Shown one piece after another: positions 24,016-32,509 of a DNA stretch of 32,509 nucleotides. The stretch covers positions 1 to 32,509 of the forward strand of contig JAFXGP010000120.1 in the NCBI GenBank assembly GCA_017521195.1. Reading direction: 5' to 3'. Position 1 is the first letter of the stretch, and each line of letters begins with the position of its first letter. The notes under the pieces are model-generated. The model was not told the origin of the DNA. It did no database searches and was given only the letters and a program-made list of their open reading frames with translations. Source of the DNA: Lachnospiraceae bacterium. GTDB taxonomy: Bacteria; Bacillota; Clostridia; Lachnospirales; Lachnospiraceae. A program made the translations under genes and the position numbers.

Positions 24016-26238
24016 TTAATACGGAGAATCATCATCTTCGCTGTTAACTGCTTCTCCGGTTTCTTTATCCAATAATACACCGGTCAATGGAGCTGTGGAA
24101 CCTACATCTTCTTTTTCATAAGTAGATGATGTTATATCACCGCCATTTGCATCTGTAATTGTCTGCTGTCCGTCTTCTTCTGTGTTTTCTGTATCATTTT
24201 CTGTAACTTCATTTCCGGATACGGTGTCATCCTTATTTGCTTCCATGATAATTTCTAAATCCAGTTCTTCCAATTCTTTAATTTCGTCATTGCTTAATTC
24301 TTCTGTCATAAAAATATTCAAATAAGGAAGTACTTCTGTCAAAACACCCCTTACAATACGGGTCGCGTGTTTTGCATCGTCCTGCTTTCCAACATTTGGT
24401 CGGTCAACAACTACATAAACTGCAATCTGAGGATCATCCGCAGGAGCATATCCCATAAAGGAAACAACATAGTCCTGTTTATCTCTGGAACCCATTTCCG
24501 CAGTTCCGGTCTTACCTCCAATGGAGTAACCTGCCGGTCTGGCTGTTTTACCGGTACCATTATCTACTACCCCTTTACAATACTCACGAATCAACGCAGA
24601 GGTGCTTTCAGAAACAGTCTGTTTAATAATCCTTGGTTCAATTTCCTGTACCAATGCTCCGTCTGAGGTAGTGATTTTCTTTACCACATGAGGTTCATAA
24701 TAATATCCACCATTAATCAAAGAACAAAAACCACTAATCATCTGAATCATGGTTACGTTATATCCCTGTCCAAAAGTGGAGGTTGCCAACTCTGTAGGTC
24801 CCATATTATTTTTATTAAATACCAACGATTTGGTTCTGGATTCCCCATACAAATCAATATTGGTTCTAAGTCCGAAATTAAATCTTTCCTGATATTCCAG
24901 GAAAGTATCTTTTCCTATCTGGTTCCCCATCAGCATAAGCGCTACGTTGCATGACTGTTCCAAAGATTGCTGTACATTTAAAGTACCGTCTCCACCAATA
25001 CTGTAATTGTGACATTTAATAAAGTAATCTCCAACCCAAAGACCACCTTCGCAATTATAATATTCATTTCCGGTCATCTTACCGGATTCCAATCCTGCTG
25101 CTATAGTAAATGCCTTAGCTGTCGATCCCGGCTCATAAGTATTAGAAATACAGAAATTCTTCCATAAAGCATTTAAATTTGTGTTAGTAATATCATTATC
25201 TGATAATGACTCTTCCATATTTTCTGCCGAAAGAACAATATCCTGTTCCACCAGTTGCTTCTTTTCATTTAGGTTCAAAAGATGTGTTCCTTCCAAAACC
25301 TGTGTATCATAAGGATTGTTTAGGTCATATCCCACATAATCAGCCATAGCAAGAATTGCTCCGGTATTCACATCCATCACAATACAACCTGCATTTTTGG
25401 CACCATTCCCGGTACGATAATTATTAGTATATTCTTCGTTATGTTTCTTCAAATATTTTTCAACAATACTCTGAATATTGGCATCAATAGTTGTTACCAG
25501 ATTATATCCATCGGTTGCAGGAATCGTAGTTCTCTCCAGATTAGAATCTTCATTCAAATATCCATATTCCCTACCATTAGTTCCATTCAAAATATCATTG
25601 TAATAAGCTTCAAGACCATAGTTTCCCTGAAAATCAGTACCTTCTTTATTTTTTGTAGTGAAACCAATTACATCACAAGCCAGAGCACCATTAGGATACA
25701 TACGTTTGAATTCTTCCTCAAACCATACTCCCTGAACATTAGGATTTTCTTTTTTATTGTTTTGAATTTCTACAAAATCACTAATTTCATCATAAGTAAG
25801 CTGCTTTTTAACAACATAATACCTTCTGGCCGGATTTTCCTTAATATATTTTTCAATTTCCATATGATTAAGTTCCGGAAAACAAGTAGAAAGAGCAACC
25901 ATGGTTGCATCGAGATATTCTTCTTTTTCCAAAACCGCCTTACAATCTATAATCAAATTATAAACTTTTTCGCTGATTGCCAGTTTCGTTCCTTTACTAT
26001 CGAGAATATCCCCACGTTTATAAGGCAAAGTGGTACTCTGATATTTTTGCTGGCTCAGTACATTTTTGGTATATTCATCACCCTTAGCTTCTGTAATGTA
26101 AACCAATCTTGCCGCTAATCCCAAGAAAGCCAGTAGTATTATTATAAATAATACCACCAGCTTCTTTTGCATGTTCATATTAAAATAGCCACGGCTATTT
26201 CTATTTTTAACCTGTCTTATATTTCTATTTCGACTCAA
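24016..26238 (-). CDS. Class B penicillin-binding protein (FtsI/PBP2B-type) with acidic C-terminal tail
   Basis: A 740-residue transpeptidase. A basic cytoplasmic tail (1-23), one membrane helix (about 25-46) and the pedestal domain (YKRGDILDSKGTKLAISE at 73-90) precede the catalytic domain: SxxK Ser372-Lys375 (GSTAK), SxN Ser429-Asn431 (QSCN) and KTG 576-578. Residues 645-740 form an unusual Glu/Asp/Thr-rich, probably disordered tail with no PASTA repeats. It is placed as in Bacillus pbpB, after ftsL, so septal peptidoglycan cross-linking is likely. It lies 15 bases after the ftsL-like gene. Which of the two PBPs is essential cannot be told from sequence. Confidence 0.9.
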   Translation of the reverse strand: MSRNRNIRQVKNRNSRGYFNMNMQKKLVVLFIIILLAFLGLAARLVYITEAKGDEYTKNVLSQQKYQSTTLPYKRGDILDSKGTKLAISEKVYNLIIDCKAVLEKEEYLDATMVALSTCFPELNHMEIEKYIKENPARRYYVVKKQLTYDEISDFVEIQNNKKENPNVQGVWFEEEFKRMYPNGALACDVIGFTTKNKEGTDFQGNYGLEAYYNDILNGTNGREYGYLNEDSNLERTTIPATDGYNLVTTIDANIQSIVEKYLKKHNEEYTNNYRTGNGAKNAGCIVMDVNTGAILAMADYVGYDLNNPYDTQVLEGTHLLNLNEKKQLVEQDIVLSAENMEESLSDNDITNTNLNALWKNFCISNTYEPGSTAKAFTIAAGLESGKMTGNEYYNCEGGLWVGDYFIKCHNYSIGGDGTLNVQQSLEQSCNVALMLMGNQIGKDTFLEYQERFNFGLRTNIDLYGESRTKSLVFNKNNMGPTELATSTFGQGYNVTMIQMISGFCSLINGGYYYEPHVVKKITTSDGALVQEIEPRIIKQTVSESTSALIREYCKGVVDNGTGKTARPAGYSIGGKTGTAEMGSRDKQDYVVSFMGYAPADDPQIAVYVVVDRPNVGKQDDAKHATRIVRGVLTEVLPYLNIFMTEELSNDEIKELEELDLEIIMEANKDDTVSGNEVTENDTENTEEDGQQTITDANGGDITSSTYEKEDVGSTAPLTGVLLDKETGEAVNSEDDDSPY

Positions 26239-26253
26239 CTTTTAACACCTACT

Positions 26254-26736
26254 TTATTCTTGTATCTGTGCAAGCTGTCTAACATAGTCACTGCCTTCAC
26301 CGGATACATTAATAATCTGTCCTTCTTTCGCATATCTCATGCCTAATTCTCCGATAGCAACTCTTCTGATTTCTTCTAAATCCACAGAGCTTGCTGCTCT
26401 GGCATAATCTTCATCATTAGAAAGCTTTACATCATTCAACTCGCTTTCCAAGGATGCAATATTTCTTACTGAAATGATAATATCAGACTGTACTCTAATA
26501 TAACTCATTAAAATCATAGCTGCAACCACTAATGCACCTATTAAGAATATTACATATCCCAAATTCATGTAAAGAGATTTGTCATGTTTCTTATTATTTT
26601 TTTCTTTTGTATCTATTGGTTTCTGTAATTCTTCAACCACATTTAACTTACGTACGGTATTTCCTTCAACATAAGTACTTCTTCTTACGTTAACGGTTCT
26701 TGATTTTGCTACATTTCTGTACGCACTATAGGCCAT
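26254..26736 (-). CDS. ftsL: FtsL-like bitopic division protein
   Basis: A 160-residue protein with a long basic cytoplasmic tail (1-55), one membrane helix (about 56-79) and a short external coiled coil (about 84-125, Ile/Leu/Glu heptads), then a conserved-looking Arg-Val-Ala-x-Gly-Glu-Leu-Gly-Met-Arg-Tyr segment typical of FtsL/DivIC. It bridges FtsQ/DivIB and the class B PBP. Sequence conservation in this family is very low; the call rests on topology and on its place between rsmH and the PBP gene. Confidence 0.75.
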   Translation of the reverse strand: MAYSAYRNVAKSRTVNVRRSTYVEGNTVRKLNVVEELQKPIDTKEKNNKKHDKSLYMNLGYVIFLIGALVVAAMILMSYIRVQSDIIISVRNIASLESELNDVKLSNDEDYARAASSVDLEEIRRVAIGELGMRYAKEGQIINVSGEGSDYVRQLAQIQE

Positions 26737-26783
26737 GACTACTGCTCTCCATTCCTTATATCTAACAGATATAATATTTTTTC

Positions 26784-27719
26784 TTAGTTACATTTTTCAA
26801 AAACTCTTAATTTTGCGCTTTTGGATCTGGAATTTGCTTCCAACTCCTCTTCCGACGGCAATATCGGCTTTCTGGTAACCACTTTTCCTTTAGATTCGTT
26901 TCCGCATACACATACCGGAAAATCTGATGGGCATATACAAGGATTTTCTGCTTTACGAAAAGCTGATTTCACCAATCTGTCTTCCAGAGAATGGAATGTA
27001 ATAATACACAATCTTCCTCCCGGATTTAACAAATCAACCATGTCATCCAAAGTGTTTTTCAACACCTCCAATTCCCTATTACATTCAATACGGATTGCCT
27101 GAAATGTTTTTTTGGAAGGATGTCCACCGGTTACACGCATCTTGGCAGGAATTGCTGCTTTGATGATTTCATTCAACTGAAAAGTTGTTTCAATAGGGCT
27201 TTCTTCCCTATTTTTCACAATATGTTTTGCAATATTCTTTGCAAATTGGTCTTCCCCATAATCACGAATCACACGAAACAGCTCTTTCTCCGAATAATTG
27301 TTCACAATATCTTTTGCTGTTAATGTTTGTCTCTGATCCATACGCATGTCCAAATCAGTGTCGTATTTATAGGAGAAACCTCTTTCGATAGTATCTAATT
27401 GATAGGAAGATACTCCCAAGTCCAAGACGATTCCATCTACACCAAGAATCCCTTGTTCTTTCATAATCTCCTTCATATTACAATAGTTACTTCTAACAAT
27501 CGTTACCTTATCTCCAAACTCTTCTAAACGTTTTCCGGCTGCTTCTATTGCTGCCGCATCCTGATCAATACCAATAAAATGTCCTGATTCAAGTTGTTTA
27601 CATACATGATAAGCATGTCCGCCCCCACCTAAGGTGCCGTCTACATATGTACCATGTGGCTTTATCTGTAATCCCTCTATGGTTTCCTCTAAAAGTACTG
27701 AATAATGCTTAAACTCCAT
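26784..27719 (-). CDS. rsmH: 16S rRNA (cytosine-1402 N4)-methyltransferase
   Basis: A 311-residue SAM-dependent methyltransferase that modifies C1402 in the ribosomal P-site. The SAM-binding motif is [12 protein letters not shown] (about 25-36), with [17 protein letters not shown] in the substrate domain and the terminal [13 protein letters not shown] family motif. It has a Cys-rich stretch ([13 protein letters not shown]) near residue 265, common in the family. It lies 14 bases after mraZ and is the second gene of the dcw operon. Confidence 0.96.
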   Translation of the reverse strand: MEFKHYSVLLEETIEGLQIKPHGTYVDGTLGGGGHAYHVCKQLESGHFIGIDQDAAAIEAAGKRLEEFGDKVTIVRSNYCNMKEIMKEQGILGVDGIVLDLGVSSYQLDTIERGFSYKYDTDLDMRMDQRQTLTAKDIVNNYSEKELFRVIRDYGEDQFAKNIAKHIVKNREESPIETTFQLNEIIKAAIPAKMRVTGGHPSKKTFQAIRIECNRELEVLKNTLDDMVDLLNPGGRLCIITFHSLEDRLVKSAFRKAENPCICPSDFPVCVCGNESKGKVVTRKPILPSEEELEANSRSKSAKLRVFEKCN

Positions 27720-27733
27720 TCATCCTGCTCCTT

Positions 27734-28165
27734 CTATATTCCCAGTCCTAACTCTGCCATATGTTCTGCAATTTCTTCCACATCATCATAGGAAGCTGCA
27801 TCTTCCCATCTTGCCTTGCTCCAGATTTCTACTCTACTTGCTACACCTACAAGTACAACTTCTTTTTCCAGACCGGCAAATTCTCTTAAGTTGGCCGGAA
27901 CTAATATACGTCCCTGCTTGTCTACTTCCGCTAAAGTTGCGCCCGCAAGGAAAAAACGGACAAACTGTCTCGCATCTTTATTAGTAAGTGGTAATGCTTT
28001 TAATTTTTCTTCAAAAGCGGACCATTCTGCATTGTCGTACACAAAGAGACAGCCATCCAATCCCTTCGTCACAACGAACTCATCTCCTAACGTATCTCGG
28101 AACTTAGAGGGAATGATCAGCCTGCCTTTAGCGTCAATTGTATGATTGTATTCGCCCATAAACAT
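27734..28165 (-). CDS. mraZ: Transcriptional regulator MraZ
   Basis: A 143-residue protein with two SpoVT/AbrB-like swapped-hairpin repeats: [21 protein letters not shown] (2-22, split at Asp) and [20 protein letters not shown] (about 75-94). MraZ represses its own dcw operon and forms ring oligomers. The ATG at 28165 is preceded by GGGTGAT; a second ATG lies two codons later. Four DNA boxes with a 10-bp period lie just upstream (28176-28210). Confidence 0.95.
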   Translation of the reverse strand: MFMGEYNHTIDAKGRLIIPSKFRDTLGDEFVVTKGLDGCLFVYDNAEWSAFEEKLKALPLTNKDARQFVRFFLAGATLAEVDKQGRILVPANLREFAGLEKEVVLVGVASRVEIWSKARWEDAASYDDVEEIAEHMAELGLGI

Positions 28166-28175
28166 CTATCAATCA

Positions 28176-28210
28176 CCCACTTTGTACCATTTGGCTCCAC
28201 TTTTCACCAC
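28176..28210 (-). promoter_or_regulatory. four MraZ binding boxes
   Basis: On the minus strand TGG occurs at exactly 10-bp intervals (28207-28209, 28197-28199, 28187-28189, 28177-28179), in the context AAGTGG or AAATGG. MraZ is known to bind TGG-rich direct repeats with 10-bp period. They begin about 12 bp after the -10, ideal for repression. Confidence 0.85.
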
Positions 28211-28220
28211 TTTTATGTCA

Positions 28221-28249
28221 ATTCTATACCCTAAATCTTCCTTTTGCAA
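28221..28249 (-). promoter_or_regulatory. dcw (mraZ) promoter
   Basis: TTGCAA (28244-28249), a 17-bp spacer and TAGAAT (28221-28226). It is directly upstream of the MraZ boxes and drives the cluster from mraZ through ftsQ. Confidence 0.65.
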
Positions 28250-28261
28250 GTAAAAAAATTC

Positions 28262-28301
28262 AAAAAAATACACTTTGTGATTTTTCACAAAGTGTATTTT
28301 T
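28262..28301 (-). terminator. terminator between ychF and mraZ
   Basis: A perfect 12-bp stem TACACTTTGTGA / TCACAAAGTGTA with a 4-nt T loop, flanked by A- and T-runs, so it could work on both strands. It sits about 130 bp past the ychF stop. The stretch in between (28302-28433) holds no gene; it contains a small ACATCTAGATGT palindrome. Confidence 0.85.
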
Positions 28302-28433
28302 AAGTATATCTATATATTGTGTTTTAAATTTATCAGCATCTACATCTAGATGTTCATTTAGTATTTATGTCTTATGGAAATTCTTACCAATACTCTTCCT
28401 ATTCTGCTAACAGTAATCTCTGTTTAAAAAACT

Positions 28434-29531
28434 TTATACGTTGAATCTGAAAAGAATTACATCCCCGTCTTTTACCACGTATTCTTTTCCTTCCATACCT
28501 ACAAGACCTTTTTCTCTTGCTGCTGCCAAAGAACCATATTCCAATAAATCTTTATAGTTAACTACTTCAGCCTTAATGAATCCTCTTTCAAAATCAGAAT
28601 GAATCTTACCTGCTGCCTGCGGAGCCTTTGTTCCTACCTTAATAGTCCATGCTCTTGTTTCATCTTCACCTGCTGTTAAGTAACTGATTAAACCTAACAA
28701 TTTGTAACTAGCTTTAATCAATTTATCAAGACCGGATTCTTTTAATCCTAAATCTTCCAGAAACATAGCTTTTTCTTCATCATCTAATTCAGAAATCTCC
28801 TGTTCAATCTGAGCACAGATTACAAATACTTCACTACCTGTTTCTGCTGCAAATTCACGAACCTCTTTTACACCTGCATTATCAGCAGCATCATCTGCCA
28901 ATTCATCTTCTGCAACATTTGCAGCGAAGATTACAGGTTTGGATGTTAACAGATTGTAAGATGCAAACAATGCTTCTTCATCTTCGTCTGCCAATTCAAT
29001 ATTTTTAGCAAGTTTTCCATCCTCTAATAAAGCTTTGATTCTCTTTAATAATTCCAATTCTTTTCCAAGAGTCTTGTCCATTCTGGCAGCCTTTTCTACT
29101 TTGGAAATTCTTCTTTCCAGAATCTCAAGGTCAGAGAAAATAAGTTCCAGATTAATAGTTTCAATATCTCTTAATGGATTGATATTACCATCTACATGAA
29201 TAATATTACTGTCTTCAAAACATCTTACTACATGTACAATGGCATCAACTTCACGGATATTGCTTAAGAACTGGTTCCCAAGGCCTTCTCCTTTGGAAGC
29301 TCCTTTTACCAAACCTGCAATATCTACGAATTCGATTACCGCAGGAGTAACTTTTTTAGACTGATACATATCTCCCAATAATTTTAATCTATGATCCGGT
29401 ACGGTAACAATTCCCACATTAGGGTCAATAGTACAGAACGGATAGTTAGCAGATTCTGCACCTGCTTTTGTTAATGAATTAAATAATGTACTTTTTCCAA
29501 CGTTTGGCAAGCCAACGATACCTAATTTCAT
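28434..29531 (-). CDS. ychF: Ribosome-binding ATPase YchF (Obg-like)
   Basis: A 365-residue TRAFAC-class P-loop protein. G1 is GLPNVGKST (7-15), the G3-like segment is [21 protein letters not shown], the coiled-coil domain covers about 125-195, and the C-terminal TGS domain ends with the conserved [18 protein letters not shown]. YchF prefers ATP to GTP and binds ribosomes. The ATG has AAGGAG upstream, and a promoter is proposed at 29585-29613. Identity is clear; its precise role is not settled in any organism. Confidence 0.96.
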   Translation of the reverse strand: MKLGIVGLPNVGKSTLFNSLTKAGAESANYPFCTIDPNVGIVTVPDHRLKLLGDMYQSKKVTPAVIEFVDIAGLVKGASKGEGLGNQFLSNIREVDAIVHVVRCFEDSNIIHVDGNINPLRDIETINLELIFSDLEILERRISKVEKAARMDKTLGKELELLKRIKALLEDGKLAKNIELADEDEEALFASYNLLTSKPVIFAANVAEDELADDAADNAGVKEVREFAAETGSEVFVICAQIEQEISELDDEEKAMFLEDLGLKESGLDKLIKASYKLLGLISYLTAGEDETRAWTIKVGTKAPQAAGKIHSDFERGFIKAEVVNYKDLLEYGSLAAAREKGLVGMEGKEYVVKDGDVILFRFNV

Positions 29532-29584
29532 TCTTCTATCTCCTTTGCCCTTAAAGCATTATTTTTTTTAAACTACCGTTAACT

Positions 29585-29613
29585 ACTATAACATGAAGGA
29601 AAAGAAAAGTAAA
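29585..29613 (-). promoter_or_regulatory. candidate ychF promoter
   Basis: TTTACT (29608-29613), a 17-bp spacer and TATAGT (29585-29590), about 50 bp upstream of the ychF ATG. The -35 matches consensus weakly. Confidence 0.45.
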
Positions 29614-29621
29614 TTTATAAA

Positions 29622-29951
29622 ATGCCGATATTTCAAGTTTTCTCTTATCCTAATGTATCTAGCATTGATTTGCTTATGTTAACCATCGAAAGCTTGATTA
29701 CTGTTATCAGTTTATGTTTAACCTGTTTCAGTCTTGGCTATTCGCTTGGTCGTAATAGCAAGACACAAAAAGATAATATTCTTGTTTCTGCATCAACTTG
29801 GGTATCATCTTGGGTATTTTCATCCAATCGTACCCCAGCAAACGGCATAGAAACCACTATCGAATTTTCTCTAAATTCATATGTTTCCTTACCATACACT
29901 TCTGTAATTTTAGACGCATGCGTTTCCCGTCTCTTCAGCCATTATCATTAA
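29622..29951 (+). CDS. Possible small membrane protein (holin-like N-terminal part)
   Basis: A plus-strand frame of 109 codons in an otherwise minus-strand region, lying opposite no other gene. Residues 17-43 form one hydrophobic helix followed by a basic Gly-Arg-Asn-Ser-Lys-Thr-Gln-Lys tail, the layout of small hydrophobic or holin-like peptides. Residues 50-109 are Ser/Thr-rich and look non-coding. There is no good ribosome binding site (AAGGA is 21 bases away). It may be a degraded small gene. Confidence 0.25.
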   Translation: MPIFQVFSYPNVSSIDLLMLTIESLITVISLCLTCFSLGYSLGRNSKTQKDNILVSASTWVSSWVFSSNRTPANGIETTIEFSLNSYVSLPYTSVILDACVSRLFSHYH

Positions 29952-29954
29952 CTT

Positions 29955-30506
29955 CTACTCTTTATATGTATTTCTAATCCATTGTTCCTTTGTCATATAA
30001 TTTGTATGTCCTACTCTCACTTCATTTAAAAGTGTTACCAGTACTTCATCACACGTATGATGATAAATAAATCCAACCTTTTCCTGTACTCTTTTTGATT
30101 TAGTGTTACCATCGTAATAGCCACACCAGATTGTCGTCATACCTAAATCTTCAAATCCATGTCGGATGATTTCACTCGCAGCCTCCGGCACATATCCTTT
30201 TCCCCAAAATGGCTTACCGAGCCAATAACCCAATTCGCACTCATCGTCACGTTCCGTCATATCTGTATGGCCGTTCAATTTCAAAGCAATCGCTCCGATT
30301 ACTTTTTCATTCTCCTTTTCACAGATTGCATAACTCTCCTCACCCATAAGAACATTTTTTACAATATCTAAGCTTTCCTCTACACTTTTATGCGGAGGCC
30401 ATCCTGCACTCGGTCCAATATCCGGATCTTTTGCATATTCATATACACTCTCTGCATCTGCTTCGCACCACGGACGAAGCAGTAGCCTTTCTGTCTGTAA
30501 AACCAT
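29955..30506 (-). CDS. GNAT acetyltransferase, RimJ/RimL type
   Basis: A 183-residue N-acetyltransferase. It opens with the RimJ/RimL N-terminus TERLLLRPWCEADAESVYEYA. The CoA-binding motif A is LGYWLGKPFWGKGYVPEAA (about 89-107), followed by the C-terminal Asn-x-Lys-Ser-x-Arg-Val-Gln-Glu-Lys-Val-Gly-Phe. Members acetylate amino groups of proteins, antibiotics or small molecules; the substrate is unknown here. It lies 21 bases after the ATPase gene and may be co-transcribed with it. Confidence 0.85.
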   Translation of the reverse strand: MVLQTERLLLRPWCEADAESVYEYAKDPDIGPSAGWPPHKSVEESLDIVKNVLMGEESYAICEKENEKVIGAIALKLNGHTDMTERDDECELGYWLGKPFWGKGYVPEAASEIIRHGFEDLGMTTIWCGYYDGNTKSKRVQEKVGFIYHHTCDEVLVTLLNEVRVGHTNYMTKEQWIRNTYKE

Positions 30507-30527
30507 TTTAAGCTCCTCCTATACGCG

Positions 30528-31892
30528 CTATCCTCTACTTTCCCGTTCAAGGCTTACTTCTTTCAAATAATTCTTCAGCAAAAAGGCACAGAAATACGGA
30601 AAAGTATAAATATTATCACTATACCCTATATTCCCGGATGTAAACTTTATACCATACTTAATATCTGGGTAACTATCGCTTCTAAGCAGTGTTCTGAGCG
30701 ATTTCGCTGTACCATTTGTTGCCTTTACCTCCACCGGCACAAGATAATCCTTCGTTCTGACAAAAAAATCTTCTTCCAAATAGGAATCATCCTTCTTGTA
30801 ATAGAATAATTCATATCCACACTTTCTCAATGCCTCCCCAACAATATTCTCGTACAAAGCACCTTTATACACACCCATATTTTTATTTGCTCTCAAATCC
30901 TCCTGTGCTTCTTCATCTAACATAGCAACAAAAATGCCGGTATCAAAGAAATACAACTTATATTTTGATTCATCATAATTTCCCTTCAATGGAAGCTCCG
31001 GAAATTTCATGCAATAACATATATTAACGATTCCGGCATCCCGAAGCCATTCAATACACCCTCGGTAGTCCCTAAAACGTGCTCCACTTGCAACTTTACT
31101 GATTTGAAATTTCTTGTTATCCTTTGCAAGCTGCATAGGTATCTGTTCAAATACATTCAAAATTCTTGTTTGATCCATTCCTTCTGCATACTTACGAATA
31201 TCCTCACGATAATCATTTAACAACTGCCTTTGTATATCCAGTGTACCTTCAAAAGTTCCTTTTGAAATATATTCTCTCACAACTGCAGGCATACCGCCCA
31301 AGATACAATAATCTAAAAACAAGCTACTGTATACTTTCATATCAATTTCATTAAAGGGCTTCTCTGTCTTCATATGCCAAAGCATATCTTCAATAGTTTC
31401 TCTTTCATATCCCTTTGCCCATAAAAATTCTTCAAAATCCATGGACATCATATTATAATCTGTTTTATATCCTACACTGTGACTCTCAATCCGCTTATAC
31501 TGAATACCTAGCAATGAACCACTACATATCACATCAAAACGGCCATCCAATTTAAAAAACTTTAAGGCTGTAGCAATTTCCGGGAATTCTTGCAGCTCAT
31601 CAAAGATCAATATTGTTTCTCCAGGTTCAAATTTCTTAAAAGGATCCATTCTGGATATATTTCGTATAATATCATCTATCTTGTATCCATCTTCTGCAAT
31701 CATCTTGTACTTAGGTTCTTCCACAAAATTGATATAAATAACATTTTTATAATTTTCTTCTGCAAAACGCCTAATAGACTCAGTCTTTCCAACCTGTCTC
31801 GCGCCTTTGACAATCAACGGTTTCCGCTCTGTGTCTTTCTTCCAATGAACTAAATAGTTATCAATCTTTCGCTTCAAATATATTTCTGCCAT
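30528..31892 (-). CDS. AAA ATPase with C-terminal DUF4143 (PD-(D/E)XK-like) region
   Basis: A 454-residue protein of the AAA_14/DUF4143 group. Walker A is GARQVGKT (30-37), Walker B is TILIFDELQE (93-102) and a sensor follows in CSGSLLG. The C-terminal part has the spaced residues EDFF...VPVEVKA, like an Asp...Glu-x-Lys nuclease core. These proteins are widespread in anaerobes, often accessory, and their function is unknown; a DNA-related defence or maintenance role has been suggested by domain content only. The ATG follows AGGAGG, with a promoter at 31918-31947. Confidence 0.85.
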   Translation of the reverse strand: MAEIYLKRKIDNYLVHWKKDTERKPLIVKGARQVGKTESIRRFAEENYKNVIYINFVEEPKYKMIAEDGYKIDDIIRNISRMDPFKKFEPGETILIFDELQEFPEIATALKFFKLDGRFDVICSGSLLGIQYKRIESHSVGYKTDYNMMSMDFEEFLWAKGYERETIEDMLWHMKTEKPFNEIDMKVYSSLFLDYCILGGMPAVVREYISKGTFEGTLDIQRQLLNDYREDIRKYAEGMDQTRILNVFEQIPMQLAKDNKKFQISKVASGARFRDYRGCIEWLRDAGIVNICYCMKFPELPLKGNYDESKYKLYFFDTGIFVAMLDEEAQEDLRANKNMGVYKGALYENIVGEALRKCGYELFYYKKDDSYLEEDFFVRTKDYLVPVEVKATNGTAKSLRTLLRSDSYPDIKYGIKFTSGNIGYSDNIYTFPYFCAFLLKNYLKEVSLERESRG

Positions 31893-31917
31893 TGTGCCAA
31901 CCCTCCTGCTACTATAC

Positions 31918-31947
31918 AGTATACAAAAAAATGGGCGAAATATTCAA
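31918..31947 (-). promoter_or_regulatory. promoter of the ATPase gene
   Basis: TTGAAT (31942-31947), an 18-bp spacer and TATACT (31918-31923). The -10 is part of the near-palindrome CTATACAGTATAC. Confidence 0.55.
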
Positions 31948-31975
31948 GTTAAAACACAAAAAATGAGGGACTTTT

Positions 31976-32509
31976 TTATTCTTTCTCACAAAAATCGTTT
32001 TTCCAAATCATCATAGTGCTTCTAATTGCTCGGCATCTATCAATATCTGCAAAAGTCTGCTGTATCACTTCATCTGTCGACATACCGCAAATCGTATCTC
32101 CCAACTTATCTTTTAATCCATTTTGGAGCATACTATGTATTTCTCTTTCTGCCGACTGTCCGGACTGCATCGCAAGCATAGTGTTCATGCTACTAAATCC
32201 GGAACTTCCAAAAGAGCCTCCACCCATAAAGGATAAACTGCTCAAATTAATATCTGATTTTCCTTCAAGCCAAAGTTGCATATACAAAGCATGGCGAGCC
32301 ATTCTCTCTGTCCACCAATCATATTCATCTTCATCATTGTTGTTCTTTTGCTTATTACTACGCATGGTATCACTTCCACCACATGCAAGAACATTTGCAA
32401 TTTCTCCATCCTCTCCAATGGCAATCGCCTGAGACATTCCGGTTGTACAGCCGGGAGAAATAGCTTCATTTCTGGCAATATCGTATGCCCACCAACTCTC
32501 AATACGTTC
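31976..32509 (-). CDS. Unrecognised protein, C-terminal 177 residues (cut by window edge)
   Basis: The frame stays open to the window edge, so the start is outside; an internal ATG at 32437 is not a convincing start. The visible part has two Trp-Trp motifs (ESWWAYD near the edge and YDWWTERMARHALYM), a charged Asn/Asp/Glu linker, and a Gly/Ser-rich loop (MGGGSFGSSGFSS). Spaced Cys residues are present. There is no membrane segment. I do not recognise the family. A stop 84 bases before the ATPase ATG, with a promoter in between, suggests a separate unit. Confidence 0.55.
   Translation of the reverse strand, partial: ERIESWWAYDIARNEAISPGCTTGMSQAIAIGEDGEIANVLACGGSDTMRSNKQKNNNDEDEYDWWTERMARHALYMQLWLEGKSDINLSSLSFMGGGSFGSSGFSSMNTMLAMQSGQSAEREIHSMLQNGLKDKLGDTICGMSTDEVIQQTFADIDRCRAIRSTMMIWKNDFCEKE

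Noticed and set aside
25441-26118. Long plus-strand frame of 225 codons
   Set aside because: Lies fully opposite the first PBP gene, is Ile/Phe/Ser-rich, lacks a ribosome binding site and has no recognisable motifs; it is a shadow of the real gene.
1-32509. CRISPR arrays, tRNA or rRNA genes
   Set aside because: No repeat-spacer pattern, cloverleaf or rRNA-like stretch was seen; a covariance-model scan would be decisive.

Overview
The window is a low-GC Firmicutes chromosome segment. Gene content and order (a long division and cell-wall cluster with two tandem class B penicillin-binding proteins, ftsZ followed by spoIIGA-sigE, and strong AGGAGG-type ribosome binding sites) suggest a spore-forming clostridium, most likely a Lachnospiraceae member. 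That family assignment is inference. Nearly every gene lies on the minus strand, so the transcriptional order runs from high to low coordinates.

Right end (about 28.4-32.5 kb): an unrecognised gene cut by the window edge, an AAA ATPase with a C-terminal DUF4143 nuclease-like region, a GNAT acetyltransferase and ychF. The core (16.3-28.2 kb) is the division/cell-wall (dcw) cluster in the order mraZ, rsmH, an ftsL-like gene, two class B PBPs, mraY, murD, ftsW, ftsQ/divIB and ftsZ. A promoter with four 10-bp-spaced MraZ boxes starts it. ftsZ has its own promoter and a terminator. murE, murF, murG and murB are absent from this cluster. A hairpin between the two PBP genes would bury the second gene's ribosome binding site. 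spoIIGA-sigE follow and make the early mother-cell sigma factor; spoIIGA appears to start at an AUA codon.

At 10.0-14.8 kb is a purine salvage block: a GntR/UTRA regulator broken by one in-frame TAG, an NCS2 xanthine/uracil-type permease with a clear promoter, an internally deleted remnant of a second (AzgA-type) purine permease, xpt, an FAD-dependent dehydrogenase and two tiny translationally coupled ORFs. A shared AGGT-ACCT dyad just downstream of the regulator and permease promoters suggests one regulon.

At 2.6-9.8 kb is accessory material: a protein with six copies of a 42-residue helix-turn-helix-like module, pgeF, and a BlaI / BlaR1-like / M23 hydrolase operon. In that operon the BlaR1-like sensor carries an extracytoplasmic M23 domain that has lost its metal ligands plus a C-terminal Ig-like domain, and the next gene is an intact EnvC-like hydrolase. 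The promoter is a textbook TTGACA-17-TATACT flanked by two operator dyads 42 bp apart. This is the best candidate here for an under-described system: a putative cell-wall-sensing hydrolase circuit. An ECF sigma / anti-sigma pair follows, with the sigma gene broken by an in-frame TGA.

The left end holds gldA, an O6-alkylguanine-transferase-like protein fused to DUF4298, about 640 bp of degenerate DNA and the 3' end of an IS110-family transposase. All calls come from reading the sequence; no database search was run.
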